Source of the DNA: Sneathiella aquimaris
GTDB taxonomy: Bacteria; Pseudomonadota; Alphaproteobacteria; Sneathiellales; Sneathiellaceae
Assembly: GCF_026409565.1 (NCBI RefSeq)
Contig: NZ_CP112881.1
Span: forward strand, 558,001-622,000
Direction: 5' to 3'
DNA length: 64,000 nucleotides
Made by a program: the position numbers and the translations under genes. How positions within the stretch are numbered: the stretch's first letter is position 1; each line of letters begins with the position of its first letter. The notes beneath the pieces are model-generated. The model searched no databases, was not told the origin of the DNA, and saw only the letters and a list, made by a program, of their open reading frames with translations. Shown in pieces: positions 1 to 8,257 of this stretch.

Positions 1-2
1 GA

Positions 3-482
3 CTGATACGGCTATTGATCCTGATGACCCTGTTTTCACCGGCCGTTGGTCAGGCGGTCTTTGTTGAAGAGCGTTTGCCCGATACCGCCGCTGAAAAACG
101 GGCCCGAGATATTGCGGAAGACATTCGGTGTCTGGTCTGTCAGAACCAATCCATCATGGACAGCAATGCCGACCTTGCCAAAGACCTTCGCGGTATCGTG
201 CGAGAGAGAGTGGCGGCTGGGGATAGTGACGAGGACGTGCGTCAGTTTCTTGTGGATCGTTATGGCGACTGGGTTTTGCTAGATCCGCCATTTAAACTGA
301 CGACCTTTATTCTTTGGGTGGGCCCTTTGTTTGTTTTTCTGATTGCGGGCATTGCGACGGTCCTTTTTCTCAGAAGAAGGTCTGTTCCCGCAGCGACTAA
401 CGACAAAGCCGCGCCGCTTAGTCAAAGTGAAAAAGAAGCATTTGATAAGCTTCTTAAGGAAGAAGAAGGATCAGCATCGTGA
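3..482 (+). CDS. ccmH: Cytochrome c maturation protein CcmH (5' end probably outside window)
   Basis: Membrane-anchored thiol oxidoreductase that reduces apocytochrome c cysteines so the CcmF/H/I system can attach heme in the periplasm. The diagnostic RCLVCQNQ motif with its CxxC pair is visible about 25 residues into the mature part, and a hydrophobic segment (FILWVGPLFVFLIAGIATVL) follows near residue 100, as in the family. The frame is open to the first base; the first in-window start is a TTG at 15 and an ATG lies at 24, but either leaves a very short signal peptide, so the true start is probably upstream. The stop overlaps the GTG of ccmI, indicating translational coupling. Confidence 0.9.
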   Translation: MIRLLILMTLFSPAVGQAVFVEERLPDTAAEKRARDIAEDIRCLVCQNQSIMDSNADLAKDLRGIVRERVAAGDSDEDVRQFLVDRYGDWVLLDPPFKLTTFILWVGPLFVFLIAGIATVLFLRRRSVPAATNDKAAPLSQSEKEAFDKLLKEEEGSAS

Positions 483-1867
483 CGTGGTTCATACTGTCGC
501 TTATCTGTTTGCCTGCGATTTTTATCCTTGCCTATCCTTTATTGTTTCGCTCTGCCCGGACAATTGGTCGAAATGAAGGGGGCATGTCCGTTTATCGTCA
601 GCAACTGAATGAGCTGGATGCAGACATTGAACGTGGGGTTCTGAAAGAAGCTGAAGCAGAAGCGACCAAGATTGAAATTCAGCGCCGCATGTTAAAGCTT
701 TCAGCCGATGGATCTTCCGACGCGTCTAAATCCGGGTCTCCTCTGATCGCGGGGGTGCTGTTACTCTGTATTCCTTTGGCGGCTTTTATCCTTTACGGTC
801 TGCTAGGAAACCCCGATTTGCCATCAAAGCCCCTTGCTGAGCGGGATATCGCGGCAGAAAAGCAGGATCTTGCAGGCAGCAATCTAAACACGTTGGTCCA
901 GAAGCTGGCGGAACGGCTTCAGGAACAACCTGAGAATCTGGATGGCTGGATTCTGCTGGCCCGCACCCTTTCACGGATGGAACGTTATCAAGAAGCGGCT
1001 GAAACCTTTTTGCAGGCCACAAAAATTGCACCTGATGATGCCGATCTGTATGTCGGCGCCGGCGAAAATTTTTACTTTAAGGCTGATGGTGTGATTTCCG
1101 AAGATGCTGCAAAAGCATTTGAAGCGGCGGCCAAAGTGGACTCATCCCATGCCGGTGCCCGATATTATCTGGCATTGAAGGATGCTCAGAACGGGCAGGA
1201 AAAAGCAGCATTGGATCGCTGGGCCGCCTTGTATGAAGAAAGCGATGCAACGGCTCCCTATATGAGAATTCTGCACGGCCGAATTACCGAGGTTGCTGAG
1301 AATCTGGGGCAGGATGTCAGCGCTTTACTCGCTTCCAAAGATGTCATGGGGGCTGCCTCCGCTCAGGAAATGTCTGGGCCGAGTGAGCAGGATATGCAGG
1401 CCGCTGCGGATATGTCTGCAGAAGACCGACAGGAGATGATACAAAATATGGTGGCCCGCCTGGCCGAACGGATGGACGATGCGCCTGATTTTGCAGGTTT
1501 GATGCGGCTTGGTAATGTTTATGGAACATTGGGCCAGCATGAAAAGTCAGCGGCCGCCTATGGTCGGGCGGCTGAAATATCGCCAAATGATCCTAATCCT
1601 CTCAATCTTCAGGCGTTTGCTCTGACGCAGGCTGCCGGAAAAGGGGCGCCGCCGCCTCCTGCCGCCATTACCTTGTTTGAAAAGGTGCTATCGATGGATA
1701 AGAATGCGCCGGAGGCCCTTTGGTATCTTGGTATTGCCGAGGCGCAGAAGGGGAATAATGAGGCCGCACTGGATTATTGGAAACGTTTAAAATTGTTGGC
1801 GCCAGCCGATAGTCAGCTTTATCAAAATGTAACCAAAGCCATCAATGCTCTTCCCCAAAAGCAGTAG
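479..1867 (+). CDS. ccmI: Cytochrome c biogenesis protein CcmI (CycH), TPR protein
   Basis: Apocytochrome c chaperone of the System I heme ligation complex. The N-terminus is a transmembrane helix (residues 1-20), then a short soluble loop rich in Glu/Arg, a second helix (about 88-110), and a long periplasmic part with TPR-like repeats around 145-230 and 330-450, e.g. NPLNLQAFALTQAAGK and EALWYLGIAEAQKGN. This two-helix plus TPR layout is that of CcmI. The start is GTG, overlapping the ccmH TGA by four bases (gtga). At 462 residues it is in the usual alphaproteobacterial range. Together with ccmH it is the tail of a ccm operon that begins outside the window. Confidence 0.9.
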   Translation: MTWFILSLICLPAIFILAYPLLFRSARTIGRNEGGMSVYRQQLNELDADIERGVLKEAEAEATKIEIQRRMLKLSADGSSDASKSGSPLIAGVLLLCIPLAAFILYGLLGNPDLPSKPLAERDIAAEKQDLAGSNLNTLVQKLAERLQEQPENLDGWILLARTLSRMERYQEAAETFLQATKIAPDDADLYVGAGENFYFKADGVISEDAAKAFEAAAKVDSSHAGARYYLALKDAQNGQEKAALDRWAALYEESDATAPYMRILHGRITEVAENLGQDVSALLASKDVMGAASAQEMSGPSEQDMQAAADMSAEDRQEMIQNMVARLAERMDDAPDFAGLMRLGNVYGTLGQHEKSAAAYGRAAEISPNDPNPLNLQAFALTQAAGKGAPPPPAAITLFEKVLSMDKNAPEALWYLGIAEAQKGNNEAALDYWKRLKLLAPADSQLYQNVTKAINALPQKQ

Positions 1868-1922
1868 AATTGCTACCCTTGGATTACGGATAGAATATCC
1901 GCGTTATTAGGTCAGAAGGCAC

Positions 1923-2111
1923 ATGGTCAAAATCTCAGGGACACTTTCCAGTAATGTCAGCTTGTCAGGACGCGCAGCTGGGGGGCACACTCAACCCAAT
2001 ATGGACAGGGTTGAGGCTGTTAAAGAAGCAAGTAAACCGTCGCTTCAAAAAGAACAGCGCCCGGATATGACCTTCAACGGCATTGGCCGACAAATCGATA
2101 TTCGAGTTTAG
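1923..2111 (+). CDS. Small hypothetical protein (62 aa)
   Basis: Possible small gene between ccmI and the NUDIX gene. The ATG follows an AGAAGG ribosome-binding-like stretch at about five bases, and the frame is on the same strand as its neighbours and fills the gap neatly. The product is polar, with no membrane segment or signal peptide: a Ser/Gly-rich N-terminal part, a Lys/Glu-rich middle and a hydrophobic-alternating tail ending GRQIDIRV. I do not recognise a family. It could be a genuine small cytosolic protein or chance coding. Confidence 0.45.
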   Translation: MVKISGTLSSNVSLSGRAAGGHTQPNMDRVEAVKEASKPSLQKEQRPDMTFNGIGRQIDIRV

Positions 2112-2156
2112 CGGACCAGCATTCGGTCTGCCTTTTGCGCAACCAAAGAGGTCGCG

Positions 2157-2720
2157 ATGACATCAACAGATCCAACAGATTATGGTTTTAAGAAGGAAGT
2201 CCCAGCCGGAGACAGCCTGGAACGCCATGTTTGTACGGATTGTGGTTGGGTCCATTATGAAAATCCGAAGGTCGTGGTGGGTTCTGTTGTTACCCATGAA
2301 GACCGTTTTTTGCTCTGCAAGCGGGCGATCCATCCACGCAAGGGATATTGGACGTTGCCCGCCGGGTATATGGAGCAGAAAGAAACCACAGAAGAGGGAG
2401 CCCGCCGGGAAGCCTACGAAGAGGCTAACGCGGATATCCGTATTCTGGATTTACTGGGTATTTACAACGTAACCCATATTAGTCAGGTGCAAATCATGTA
2501 TCGGGCTGTACTCGATAAGCCAGAATTTTCAGCGGGTGAAGAATCGCTGGAGGTCGCCCTGTTCACCTGGGATGAAATTCCATGGGACGAACTTGCGTTC
2601 CCCACAGTTTATTGGGCATTGCATCATTTCCGGGATGTGCGCGATCAGGACCGTTTTGTTCCCTTTGGAAATGCGGAGGGAGAATTGCTGAAAACCTCGT
2701 TTGAGATTATGAAAAGGTAG
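2157..2720 (+). CDS. NUDIX hydrolase with N-terminal zinc-ribbon-like segment
   Basis: Predicted Mg-dependent nucleoside-diphosphate-derivative pyrophosphatase; substrate not determinable from sequence. The NUDIX box runs from G70 through E76, R84-E85 to E88-E89, with Asn91 replacing the usual final Gly. The N-terminus has one CxxC (C26, C29) followed by HYENPK, as in zinc-ribbon NUDIX enzymes related to ADP-ribose or NAD(H) pyrophosphatases, although only one Cys pair is present. The start ATG is preceded by AAAGAGG. It lies 8 bases upstream of the DUF4197 gene, suggesting cotranscription. Confidence 0.85.
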   Translation: MTSTDPTDYGFKKEVPAGDSLERHVCTDCGWVHYENPKVVVGSVVTHEDRFLLCKRAIHPRKGYWTLPAGYMEQKETTEEGARREAYEEANADIRILDLLGIYNVTHISQVQIMYRAVLDKPEFSAGEESLEVALFTWDEIPWDELAFPTVYWALHHFRDVRDQDRFVPFGNAEGELLKTSFEIMKR

Positions 2721-2728
2721 GGCTGAGT

Positions 2729-3499
2729 ATGAAGAGATTGGCTTGGGTAACAGGTTTTTGTGCGGTGATGCTGATCGGGTCTTTTCCGTTGATAAGTCAG
2801 GCCAGCTTCTTGGATGATATGAAGGGGGCCTTGAAAAAATCTGTTGAAGGAGCAGAGGGCAGTAGTGGCAGCAGCGGTGGTTCTTCATTGAGCGGTCTAA
2901 GCTCGCCTGAGATCATTGAGGGGCTAAAAGAAGCCCTTAAAGTCGGCACAGACACCGTTGTTGGACAAATCGGAGCGGACGGCGGGTATGGTGAGGATCC
3001 CGCTATTCACATCCCGCTTCCTGAAAAGATGCAGCAGGCGCAAAAATATCTGCGTAAATTCGGATTGTCCGCCATGGCCGATGACGTGGAAGCGCGTTTG
3101 AATAAAGGCGCGGAAGCCGCGGCTCCTAAAACAAAGGAACTGATCGTCAAGGCGATCAACGACATGACCTTGAAAGATGCGGAAGAAATTTATAAAGGGG
3201 CGGATGACGCGGCGACACAATATTTTCGAAAGGTCGCGACCGCAGATTTGAAAGAGACCGTTCGTCCGGTGATCGAGCAGTCTTTGCAGGATGTCGGGGC
3301 GCTAAAAGCCTATGATGCGCTGATCAGTGAGTATAAACAAATTCCCCTTGTCCCCAATATTCAGTCGGACCTGACGGAACATGCGACCGATCTTGCGCTT
3401 GAAGGATTATTTCATTATCTGGCGAAAGAAGAGGCGGCTATTCGGAACAATCCGGTAAAACGGACAACAGAAATATTGCAGTCTGTTTTTGGTCGCTAG
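2729..3499 (+). CDS. DUF4197 domain-containing exported protein
   Basis: Exported protein of the DUF4197 family, function unknown. Residues 1-26 form a signal peptide (hydrophobic VTGFCAVMLIGSFPLISQA), followed by a Gly/Ser-rich linker around residues 45-58 and then the helical DUF4197 domain (IIEGLKEALKVGTDTVV through GLFHYLAKEEAAIR), which includes the family's IPLP and AEEIYKGADDAAT stretches. It follows the NUDIX gene closely and ends only 11 bases from the convergent DUF3445 gene, leaving no room for a terminator between them. Confidence 0.85.
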   Translation: MKRLAWVTGFCAVMLIGSFPLISQASFLDDMKGALKKSVEGAEGSSGSSGGSSLSGLSSPEIIEGLKEALKVGTDTVVGQIGADGGYGEDPAIHIPLPEKMQQAQKYLRKFGLSAMADDVEARLNKGAEAAAPKTKELIVKAINDMTLKDAEEIYKGADDAATQYFRKVATADLKETVRPVIEQSLQDVGALKAYDALISEYKQIPLVPNIQSDLTEHATDLALEGLFHYLAKEEAAIRNNPVKRTTEILQSVFGR

Positions 3500-3510
3500 A
3501 CCACTGAGTG

Positions 3511-4353
3511 TCAGCCAGCCAGCTTTCTAAGATAGGCCATCAGAAGTTCTTCATAGCGGGCAACGGCCTTATAGCGCCTTACGGGCGCGTCCATTGTCGT
3601 CAGCGCGTGCAGTAGCCGCGCTGCCCGGTCTTGATCGCTGACAACTTCAGATAATGGTGTGTTGAAGATACGGATGCTGAACAGGGTATCCCGGTTTTCA
3701 GGGAGGCGCTGCAATGTTTGTTTTTCAACCCTGAAAAACAGGGCATCGCCGATGGTTTGTTCCGTGACCCTATCGTTTCCTATCTGACGGTTTTCATGAG
3801 ATCCGGGCTGAAAAAGGGCGTCGTCATCAAACAGTCCCCAATTGAACCGTTGTACTTTTTTGCGGGGATTGAGGTGAGAAAAAAATCGATCGATTGAGGG
3901 GCCAATCCTGTTATTCAGGTCCGGAACCGGAATGTGGATGTCGGAAATAGCGTGACCGACTTTTTCGGTCAAATCCCAGCCAGAGGGAAAACACACACAG
4001 GCAGCGGTTAGTTTAAAAACACCGCCGACCTCCTGCATCAGGACAAGGTCTTCCTGAACAAGGCTCGCCGCTTGGGCAAGGGGCCCCGCCGGTTTGTAGG
4101 CGGGGGACTGATCCACCGTCGGGTGGTGGATATTCAGCTCTTGCCGGACAAGATCAAGAATATGGGATTGGGCGTTTTCGCTGCCGGGCAGGGTGGCCAG
4201 AACATGAGGCCGTTTGTTGGTTAAAAGGTTACGCTTCTGCGCCGTTTGGGATAGATAATTCTCGTCGACTTCAAGCCAGCTTTCTTTCAGGGCTGACAAG
4301 CCCATGGAATGCTGAAAATCAGCTTTCTCTATGGGAAAGTATGGCAAACTCAT
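3511..4353 (-). CDS. DUF3445 protein, heme-dependent oxidative N-demethylase-like
   Basis: Belongs by eye to the DUF3445/PF11927 family, named after the alpha subunit of a heme-dependent oxidative N-demethylase; the real substrate here is unknown. Recognisable parts are the N-terminal LPYFPIEKADFQHSMGL, the central CFPSGWDLTEKVGHAISDIH and the C-terminal NWGLFDDDALFQ stretch. No signal peptide or membrane segment. Last gene of the minus-strand dapF-mtaB-ftsY-yciB run, its start overlapping the yciB stop by four bases (ATGA), so it is probably translationally coupled. Alphaproteobacteria commonly carry it as a single-gene family member without the other demethylase subunits. Confidence 0.8.
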   Translation of the reverse strand: MSLPYFPIEKADFQHSMGLSALKESWLEVDENYLSQTAQKRNLLTNKRPHVLATLPGSENAQSHILDLVRQELNIHHPTVDQSPAYKPAGPLAQAASLVQEDLVLMQEVGGVFKLTAACVCFPSGWDLTEKVGHAISDIHIPVPDLNNRIGPSIDRFFSHLNPRKKVQRFNWGLFDDDALFQPGSHENRQIGNDRVTEQTIGDALFFRVEKQTLQRLPENRDTLFSIRIFNTPLSEVVSDQDRAARLLHALTTMDAPVRRYKAVARYEELLMAYLRKLAG

Positions 4354-4934
4354 TCGGAATCACTGGGGTCCGTTTCTTCATTGGTTGCATTGCCGTGACG
4401 GGTGATCAGCGGAACCTGAGACATAAAGAAAACGAAAGTTGCAATTGTAAAACCGAATACCTTGGCATTTACCCATAATTCTGTAGAGAAGTTGCGCCAG
4501 ATAACCTCGTTGGCTATGGCCATGCCGATAAAGAAGAGCATCAACCGAACGGTCAGTTTCTTCCAGCCTTCATCGTTCAAATCCCAGAAATTGGAAAACA
4601 GAATCTTTACAAAAGACTTTCCAAGAGCCAGTCCGGCACCCAGTGTGACGGCGAATAATGCGTAGATAATGGTTGGTTTAAGTTTGATGAAGGTTTCATC
4701 ATTCAGATACAGGGTCAGTCCGCCAAAGACCATCACGACAATGGCCGTGATCAAAGGCATGGCCGGTAGTTTCCGTTCGTAATAATAGGAAACGGCCAGG
4801 GCGACGATCGTTGTCACCATAATGGCGGCAGTGGCTGTGATCAGGTCATAAAGATAATAAAAGCCAAAAAAGACCAGGATAGGTCCCATTTCGGTTGCGG
4901 TCTTAACGCCTTGATGCATTTTTCGTGTCGACAT
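4350..4934 (-). CDS. yciB: Inner membrane protein YciB (IspZ / septation protein A family)
   Basis: Polytopic membrane protein of the YciB/IspZ family, implicated in cell envelope integrity and septation in other proteobacteria. Five hydrophobic segments are visible, starting with ILVFFGFYYLYDLITATAAIM; the conserved TATEMGPILVFF near the N-terminus and the KPTIIYALFA and NFWDLNDEGWKKLT stretches identify the family. Length (194 aa) fits. It lies 20 bases downstream of ftsY and overlaps the following DUF3445 gene by four bases. Confidence 0.92.
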   Translation of the reverse strand: MSTRKMHQGVKTATEMGPILVFFGFYYLYDLITATAAIMVTTIVALAVSYYYERKLPAMPLITAIVVMVFGGLTLYLNDETFIKLKPTIIYALFAVTLGAGLALGKSFVKILFSNFWDLNDEGWKKLTVRLMLFFIGMAIANEVIWRNFSTELWVNAKVFGFTIATFVFFMSQVPLITRHGNATNEETDPSDSE

Positions 4935-4954
4935 GCTGTACCCTGTTAAAACTG

Positions 4955-5902
4955 TTAGTCTGTTGTTGCACCGGACAACGCCCGGGCAAAGTCCTTCGCC
5001 GCGAAAGGCTGTAGGTCGTCGATCCCTTCTCCTACTCCAATAGCATGGACGGGCAAAGAAAATTTATCAGCAATTGCAACCAGAACGCCGCCACGGGCTG
5101 TACCGTCCAGCTTGGTCATGACAAGACCAGTAACATCGCAAACCTTGCCAAAAATCTCAGTCTGATTAAGGGCGTTTTGTCCGGTTGTCGCATCAAGAAC
5201 CAGTAAGCATGAATGCGGTGCATCCGGGTTCAACTTTTTTATAACCCGTAAAATCTTCTCGAGTTCAGCCATCAAATCAGATTTATTCTGTAGCCGTCCC
5301 GCAGTATCAATCAGGAGTAAATCCACATTTTCGGCTTTCGCCTGTTCAAGGGCGGAATAGGCAAGTCCGGCGGCATCGCCACCGACTTTGGTCGTAATGA
5401 CCTTGGCGCCTGTGCGCTCTCCCCAGATGGTAAGTTGTTCCACGGCGGCGGCCCGGAAGGTATCGCCCGCAGCCATCATGACTTTTTTGCCCTGATCAGC
5501 ATATTGTTTGGCAAATTTACCAATTGTCGTGGTTTTTCCTGATCCGTTGACGCCCACCACAAGCACCACATGCGGGGACAGGCTTTCGTTTAATTCAAAC
5601 GGTTTGGCGACGGGTTCAAGAATGGCGGTAACTTCATCAGAAAGTGCTTCGCGGATTTCTTCCGGCGAGATTTCCTTGTCATACCGGCTTTTCCCGATAT
5701 TGGCGGCAATCCGGGCGGCTGTGGTTACGCCTAGATCGGATGTAATCAGCAATTCTTCAAGTTCTTCAAGAACATCATCATCCAGTTTCCGTTTGGTGAA
5801 AATGTCCGAAATACCGGTTGAAATGGCATTGGATGATTTTTTAAGCCCATCTTTCAGGCGACTAAACCACCCTTTTTTTTCTTTTTGTTCCGGATCACTC
5901 AT
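4955..5902 (-). CDS. ftsY: Signal recognition particle receptor FtsY
   Basis: SRP receptor GTPase that docks ribosome-SRP complexes at the inner membrane. An N domain (residues 35-100) precedes the G domain with the P-loop GVNGSGKTT (117-125), the insertion-box DTFRAAA (147-153), DTAGR (199-203) and TKLDGTARGG (263-272). At 315 residues it lacks the long acidic A domain of E. coli FtsY and has only a short Lys-rich amphipathic N-terminus (WFSRLKDGLKKSSNAI), which probably serves membrane binding. Its partner ffh is encoded divergently about 2.3 kb away. It is 8 bases downstream of mtaB. Confidence 0.97.
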   Translation of the reverse strand: MSDPEQKEKKGWFSRLKDGLKKSSNAISTGISDIFTKRKLDDDVLEELEELLITSDLGVTTAARIAANIGKSRYDKEISPEEIREALSDEVTAILEPVAKPFELNESLSPHVVLVVGVNGSGKTTTIGKFAKQYADQGKKVMMAAGDTFRAAAVEQLTIWGERTGAKVITTKVGGDAAGLAYSALEQAKAENVDLLLIDTAGRLQNKSDLMAELEKILRVIKKLNPDAPHSCLLVLDATTGQNALNQTEIFGKVCDVTGLVMTKLDGTARGGVLVAIADKFSLPVHAIGVGEGIDDLQPFAAKDFARALSGATTD

Positions 5903-5910
5903 AAATTTAC

Positions 5911-7176
5911 TCAGGCTCCAAGGCTTGCGTAGAGTTTTTTATCGTCAGTTCTGGTAATGTGAACCTGTATTATCGTACCGGGTTCAGCAGTGAAATCCAG
6001 AGTCACCGGCGCATAATGTTCTGTGCGGCCGGTTGTTTCGTTTTCGACCAGGACCGACAGGGTGTTGCCAACCTGGCTTTGCAGGAAACGCCGAAGATTG
6101 TCATCCCCGATCTGGCGTAACCGTGCGGCGCGCTCTTTTCTGATATTTCCGGGAACTTGCGGCATTTTCGCCGCCGGTGTTCCCGGACGTTCAGAATAAG
6201 GGAAGACATGCATATAGGTAATGTCGCATTCAACGGCAAGGCGCTCGCTGTTTTCAGCCATCTCATCGGTTTCAGTAGGAAAGCCGGCGATAATATCCGC
6301 GCCGAAAACGGCATCAGGACGCAAACGTCTTGCTTTCTCAACAAAGTCATACACGTCAGCCCGCAAATGCCGGCGTTTCATCCGTTTCAGAACCATGTCA
6401 TCCCCGGCCTGCAGGCTGATATGCAAGTGAGGCATCAGGCGGGGTTCCCCTTCAATCAAGCGCCACAAATCGTCGTCGACCTCAACCGGATCAAGGGATG
6501 AAAGTCGCAAGCGCTCGATTTCCGGTACTGCCGCCAGCAGCCGGCGACACATTTGACCCAGCGTCGGCGTACCCGGCAAATCTTCGCCATAGGCTGTAAT
6601 ATCGACGCCCGTCAGGACAAATTCTTTATAGCCATTTTTTGTAAGCGATTTGGCCTGATCCACAATCGCCCCCAGCGGCACGGATCGACTGTTCCCTCGT
6701 CCGTAAGGAATAATGCAGAATGTGCAACGGTGATCGCATCCATTTTGAATTTGCAGAAACGCGCGGGCCCGTCCTTCAAATCCTTCGATAAGGTGGCTGG
6801 CAGTTTCTTCCGCGGCCATGATATCATTGACCTGCACGCGCTCCTCATTTTCCAGACCGAAAGAGCTGGCCTCCAGCTTTTCGAGGTTCCCCAGAATCTG
6901 GTCAACTTCGTCCATTTCTTTGAACTGATCCGGATTGGTTTGCGCGGCGCAGCCTGTTACCACGATTTTGGCGTTGGGATTGTCCCGGCGAGCCTTGCGA
7001 ATGGCTTGCCGGGCCTGGCGTTCTGCTTCATTGGTTACCGCGCAGGTATTAATGATAATCGCATTGTCCATGCCTGCGGCAATGGCATGCCCGCGCATGA
7101 CTTCGGACTCGTAGGTGTTCAGGCGGCAGCCAAAAGTAATGACTTCCGGAGCGTTTACAGGTTTTTGATTTCCCAT
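5911..7176 (-). CDS. mtaB: tRNA t6A37 methylthiotransferase MtaB
   Basis: Radical SAM enzyme converting t6A37 to ms2t6A37 in tRNAs reading ANN codons. The N-terminal UPF0004 domain has the three cluster-binding cysteines C17, C45 and C76, and the radical SAM core has the CxxxCxxC site C147-C151-C154 within GCDHRCTFC. A C-terminal TRAM-like domain is present. The spacing and the sequence EVITFGCRLNTYESE mark it as MtaB rather than MiaB or RimO. The ATG overlaps the dapF TGA by one base (TGATG), so the two are coupled. Confidence 0.95.
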   Translation of the reverse strand: MGNQKPVNAPEVITFGCRLNTYESEVMRGHAIAAGMDNAIIINTCAVTNEAERQARQAIRKARRDNPNAKIVVTGCAAQTNPDQFKEMDEVDQILGNLEKLEASSFGLENEERVQVNDIMAAEETASHLIEGFEGRARAFLQIQNGCDHRCTFCIIPYGRGNSRSVPLGAIVDQAKSLTKNGYKEFVLTGVDITAYGEDLPGTPTLGQMCRRLLAAVPEIERLRLSSLDPVEVDDDLWRLIEGEPRLMPHLHISLQAGDDMVLKRMKRRHLRADVYDFVEKARRLRPDAVFGADIIAGFPTETDEMAENSERLAVECDITYMHVFPYSERPGTPAAKMPQVPGNIRKERAARLRQIGDDNLRRFLQSQVGNTLSVLVENETTGRTEHYAPVTLDFTAEPGTIIQVHITRTDDKKLYASLGA

Positions 7177-8012
7177 CAGACCGCCTCTTTAAAGATGTCG
7201 GTATGCAGGAAGCCAATGAACGAATAGGCAATCGCGCCGCCCATAAAGACCGGCCCATCTTTTTCCCACGACATTTGCAGCGGACCGCCGTTCAGGTGCA
7301 GAACGGCTTTTCCGTCAACAAGGCCGCGCAGGGTTGCCGCGACAATGGTTGCGCATGCGGCTGATCCGCAGGCCAGCGTAATGCCGACACCCCGCTCCCA
7401 AACCCGCAAGCGCAGGCTGCCATCTTCGTTAGCACTGGCAACACTGATGTTGGCTTTTTCTGGCAGGAGCGCATGATGTTCAAGGACGGGTCCCCATTTC
7501 TCCAGATCAATGGCTTCAGCATCTTCGACAAAAAACACGATATGCGGATTGCCCATGTTGACACCCACGGGATCTTTCAACGGGCCTGCCTGCATATCTA
7601 TATGCAATGTGTCCTGTTGGCTGGCCAGCGGAATAGATTGCCAGTCCAGACGGGGCGCTCCCATATTGATCATGATATTGCCGTTGGGCATTTCTTCGCC
7701 GTGCAGCAGTCCGGCAACAGTTTCAATAACTGTTGTGTCTGTCTTCTGTTCTTTCATCATCAAATAGGCCACGCAGCGCGTTGCGTTTCCGCAGGCCTCT
7801 GCTTCGGTGCCGTCGGAATTGTAAATCCGCATGAAAATGTCGGCGTCCTGAGACGGTTCCAGGACGATCAGCTGGTCATATCCCACACCGCGATGCCGAT
7901 CCCCGATCGCCCGCAATTTTGCGGGTGTCAGATCGGGATTCTCATCGCGGCCATCAATAATGACAAAATCGTTGCCCAAACCGTGCATTTTAATAAATGA
8001 AAGCTGTTCCAT
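7176..8012 (-). CDS. dapF: Diaminopimelate epimerase DapF
   Basis: Converts LL- to meso-diaminopimelate for lysine and peptidoglycan synthesis, without cofactor, by a two-cysteine mechanism. Both catalytic cysteines are visible: C74 in EACGNATRC and C215 in ACGSAAC, the latter preceded by the family motif ERGVG. Length (278 aa) is normal. First gene of the minus-strand run dapF-mtaB-ftsY-yciB-DUF3445; its promoter must lie in the 245-base divergent gap shared with ffh. Confidence 0.96.
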   Translation of the reverse strand: MEQLSFIKMHGLGNDFVIIDGRDENPDLTPAKLRAIGDRHRGVGYDQLIVLEPSQDADIFMRIYNSDGTEAEACGNATRCVAYLMMKEQKTDTTVIETVAGLLHGEEMPNGNIMINMGAPRLDWQSIPLASQQDTLHIDMQAGPLKDPVGVNMGNPHIVFFVEDAEAIDLEKWGPVLEHHALLPEKANISVASANEDGSLRLRVWERGVGITLACGSAACATIVAATLRGLVDGKAVLHLNGGPLQMSWEKDGPVFMGGAIAYSFIGFLHTDIFKEAV

Positions 8013-8077
8013 ATGCCGCGATATAGGGGTTAAATGGTCTTCGGTCCAGAAATATGTGTGCGGGGATACTGAAATCC

Positions 8078-8106
8078 TTGACAGAACAGGCGCTCTATGG
8101 CTATTT
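8078..8106 (+). promoter_or_regulatory. Predicted sigma70-type promoter for the RNA upstream of ffh
   Basis: TTGACA at 8078-8083, a 17-base spacer and CTATTT at 8101-8106. The -35 is a perfect consensus. It is positioned to start a transcript near 8113 that would end at the terminator at 8159-8193, before the ffh start. Confidence 0.5.
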
Positions 8107-8112
8107 CAAGCC

Positions 8113-8193
8113 ACTCCAGAAATGTGAGCCATACATAAAAGTACCTTTTGATGGTATCCGCCAGCCCGCGAGTTTCGCGCACTGGCGTTTTTT
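8113..8193 (+). ncRNA. Candidate small RNA (about 80 nt) between dapF and ffh
   Basis: A compact transcription unit inferred from three signals: the promoter at 8078-8106, a small hairpin (GTACC 8141-8145 with GGTAT 8153-8157, seven-base loop) and a strong intrinsic terminator (8159-8193). It lies just upstream of ffh, but has no GGTCAGGTCCGGAAGGAAGCA-like SRP loop, so it is not 4.5S RNA. It could be a free small RNA, or a leader whose terminator controls read-through into ffh. I cannot name a family. A long frame open from 8054 through this region into ffh is the reason the RNA is easily overlooked. Confidence 0.5.
8159..8193 (+). terminator. Intrinsic terminator upstream of ffh
   Basis: Outer stem CGCCAG (8159-8164) with CTGGCG (8182-8187), perfect 6 bp; a small CC/CA internal loop; inner stem CGCGA (8167-8171) with TCGCG (8175-8179) closed by GTT; then six T (8188-8193). 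This is a textbook rho-independent terminator located 65 bases before the ffh ATG. Confidence 0.8.
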
Positions 8194-8257
8194 GCGTTGT
8201 ATGATTCGGGTTCTGGGAATTGAAATTTTAAGCAGTTTTGAACGGGCTTCCGACCAT

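Noticed and set aside
8113-8193. 4.5S (SRP) RNA next to ffh
   Set aside because: The conserved SRP symmetric/asymmetric loop sequence and the expected GGAAG apical loop are absent.
8054-8257. 68-residue N-terminal extension of Ffh from a GTG at 8054
   Set aside because: It crosses a promoter and a strong terminator and has no Ffh homology; the canonical start MFENLTGRLG is at 8258.
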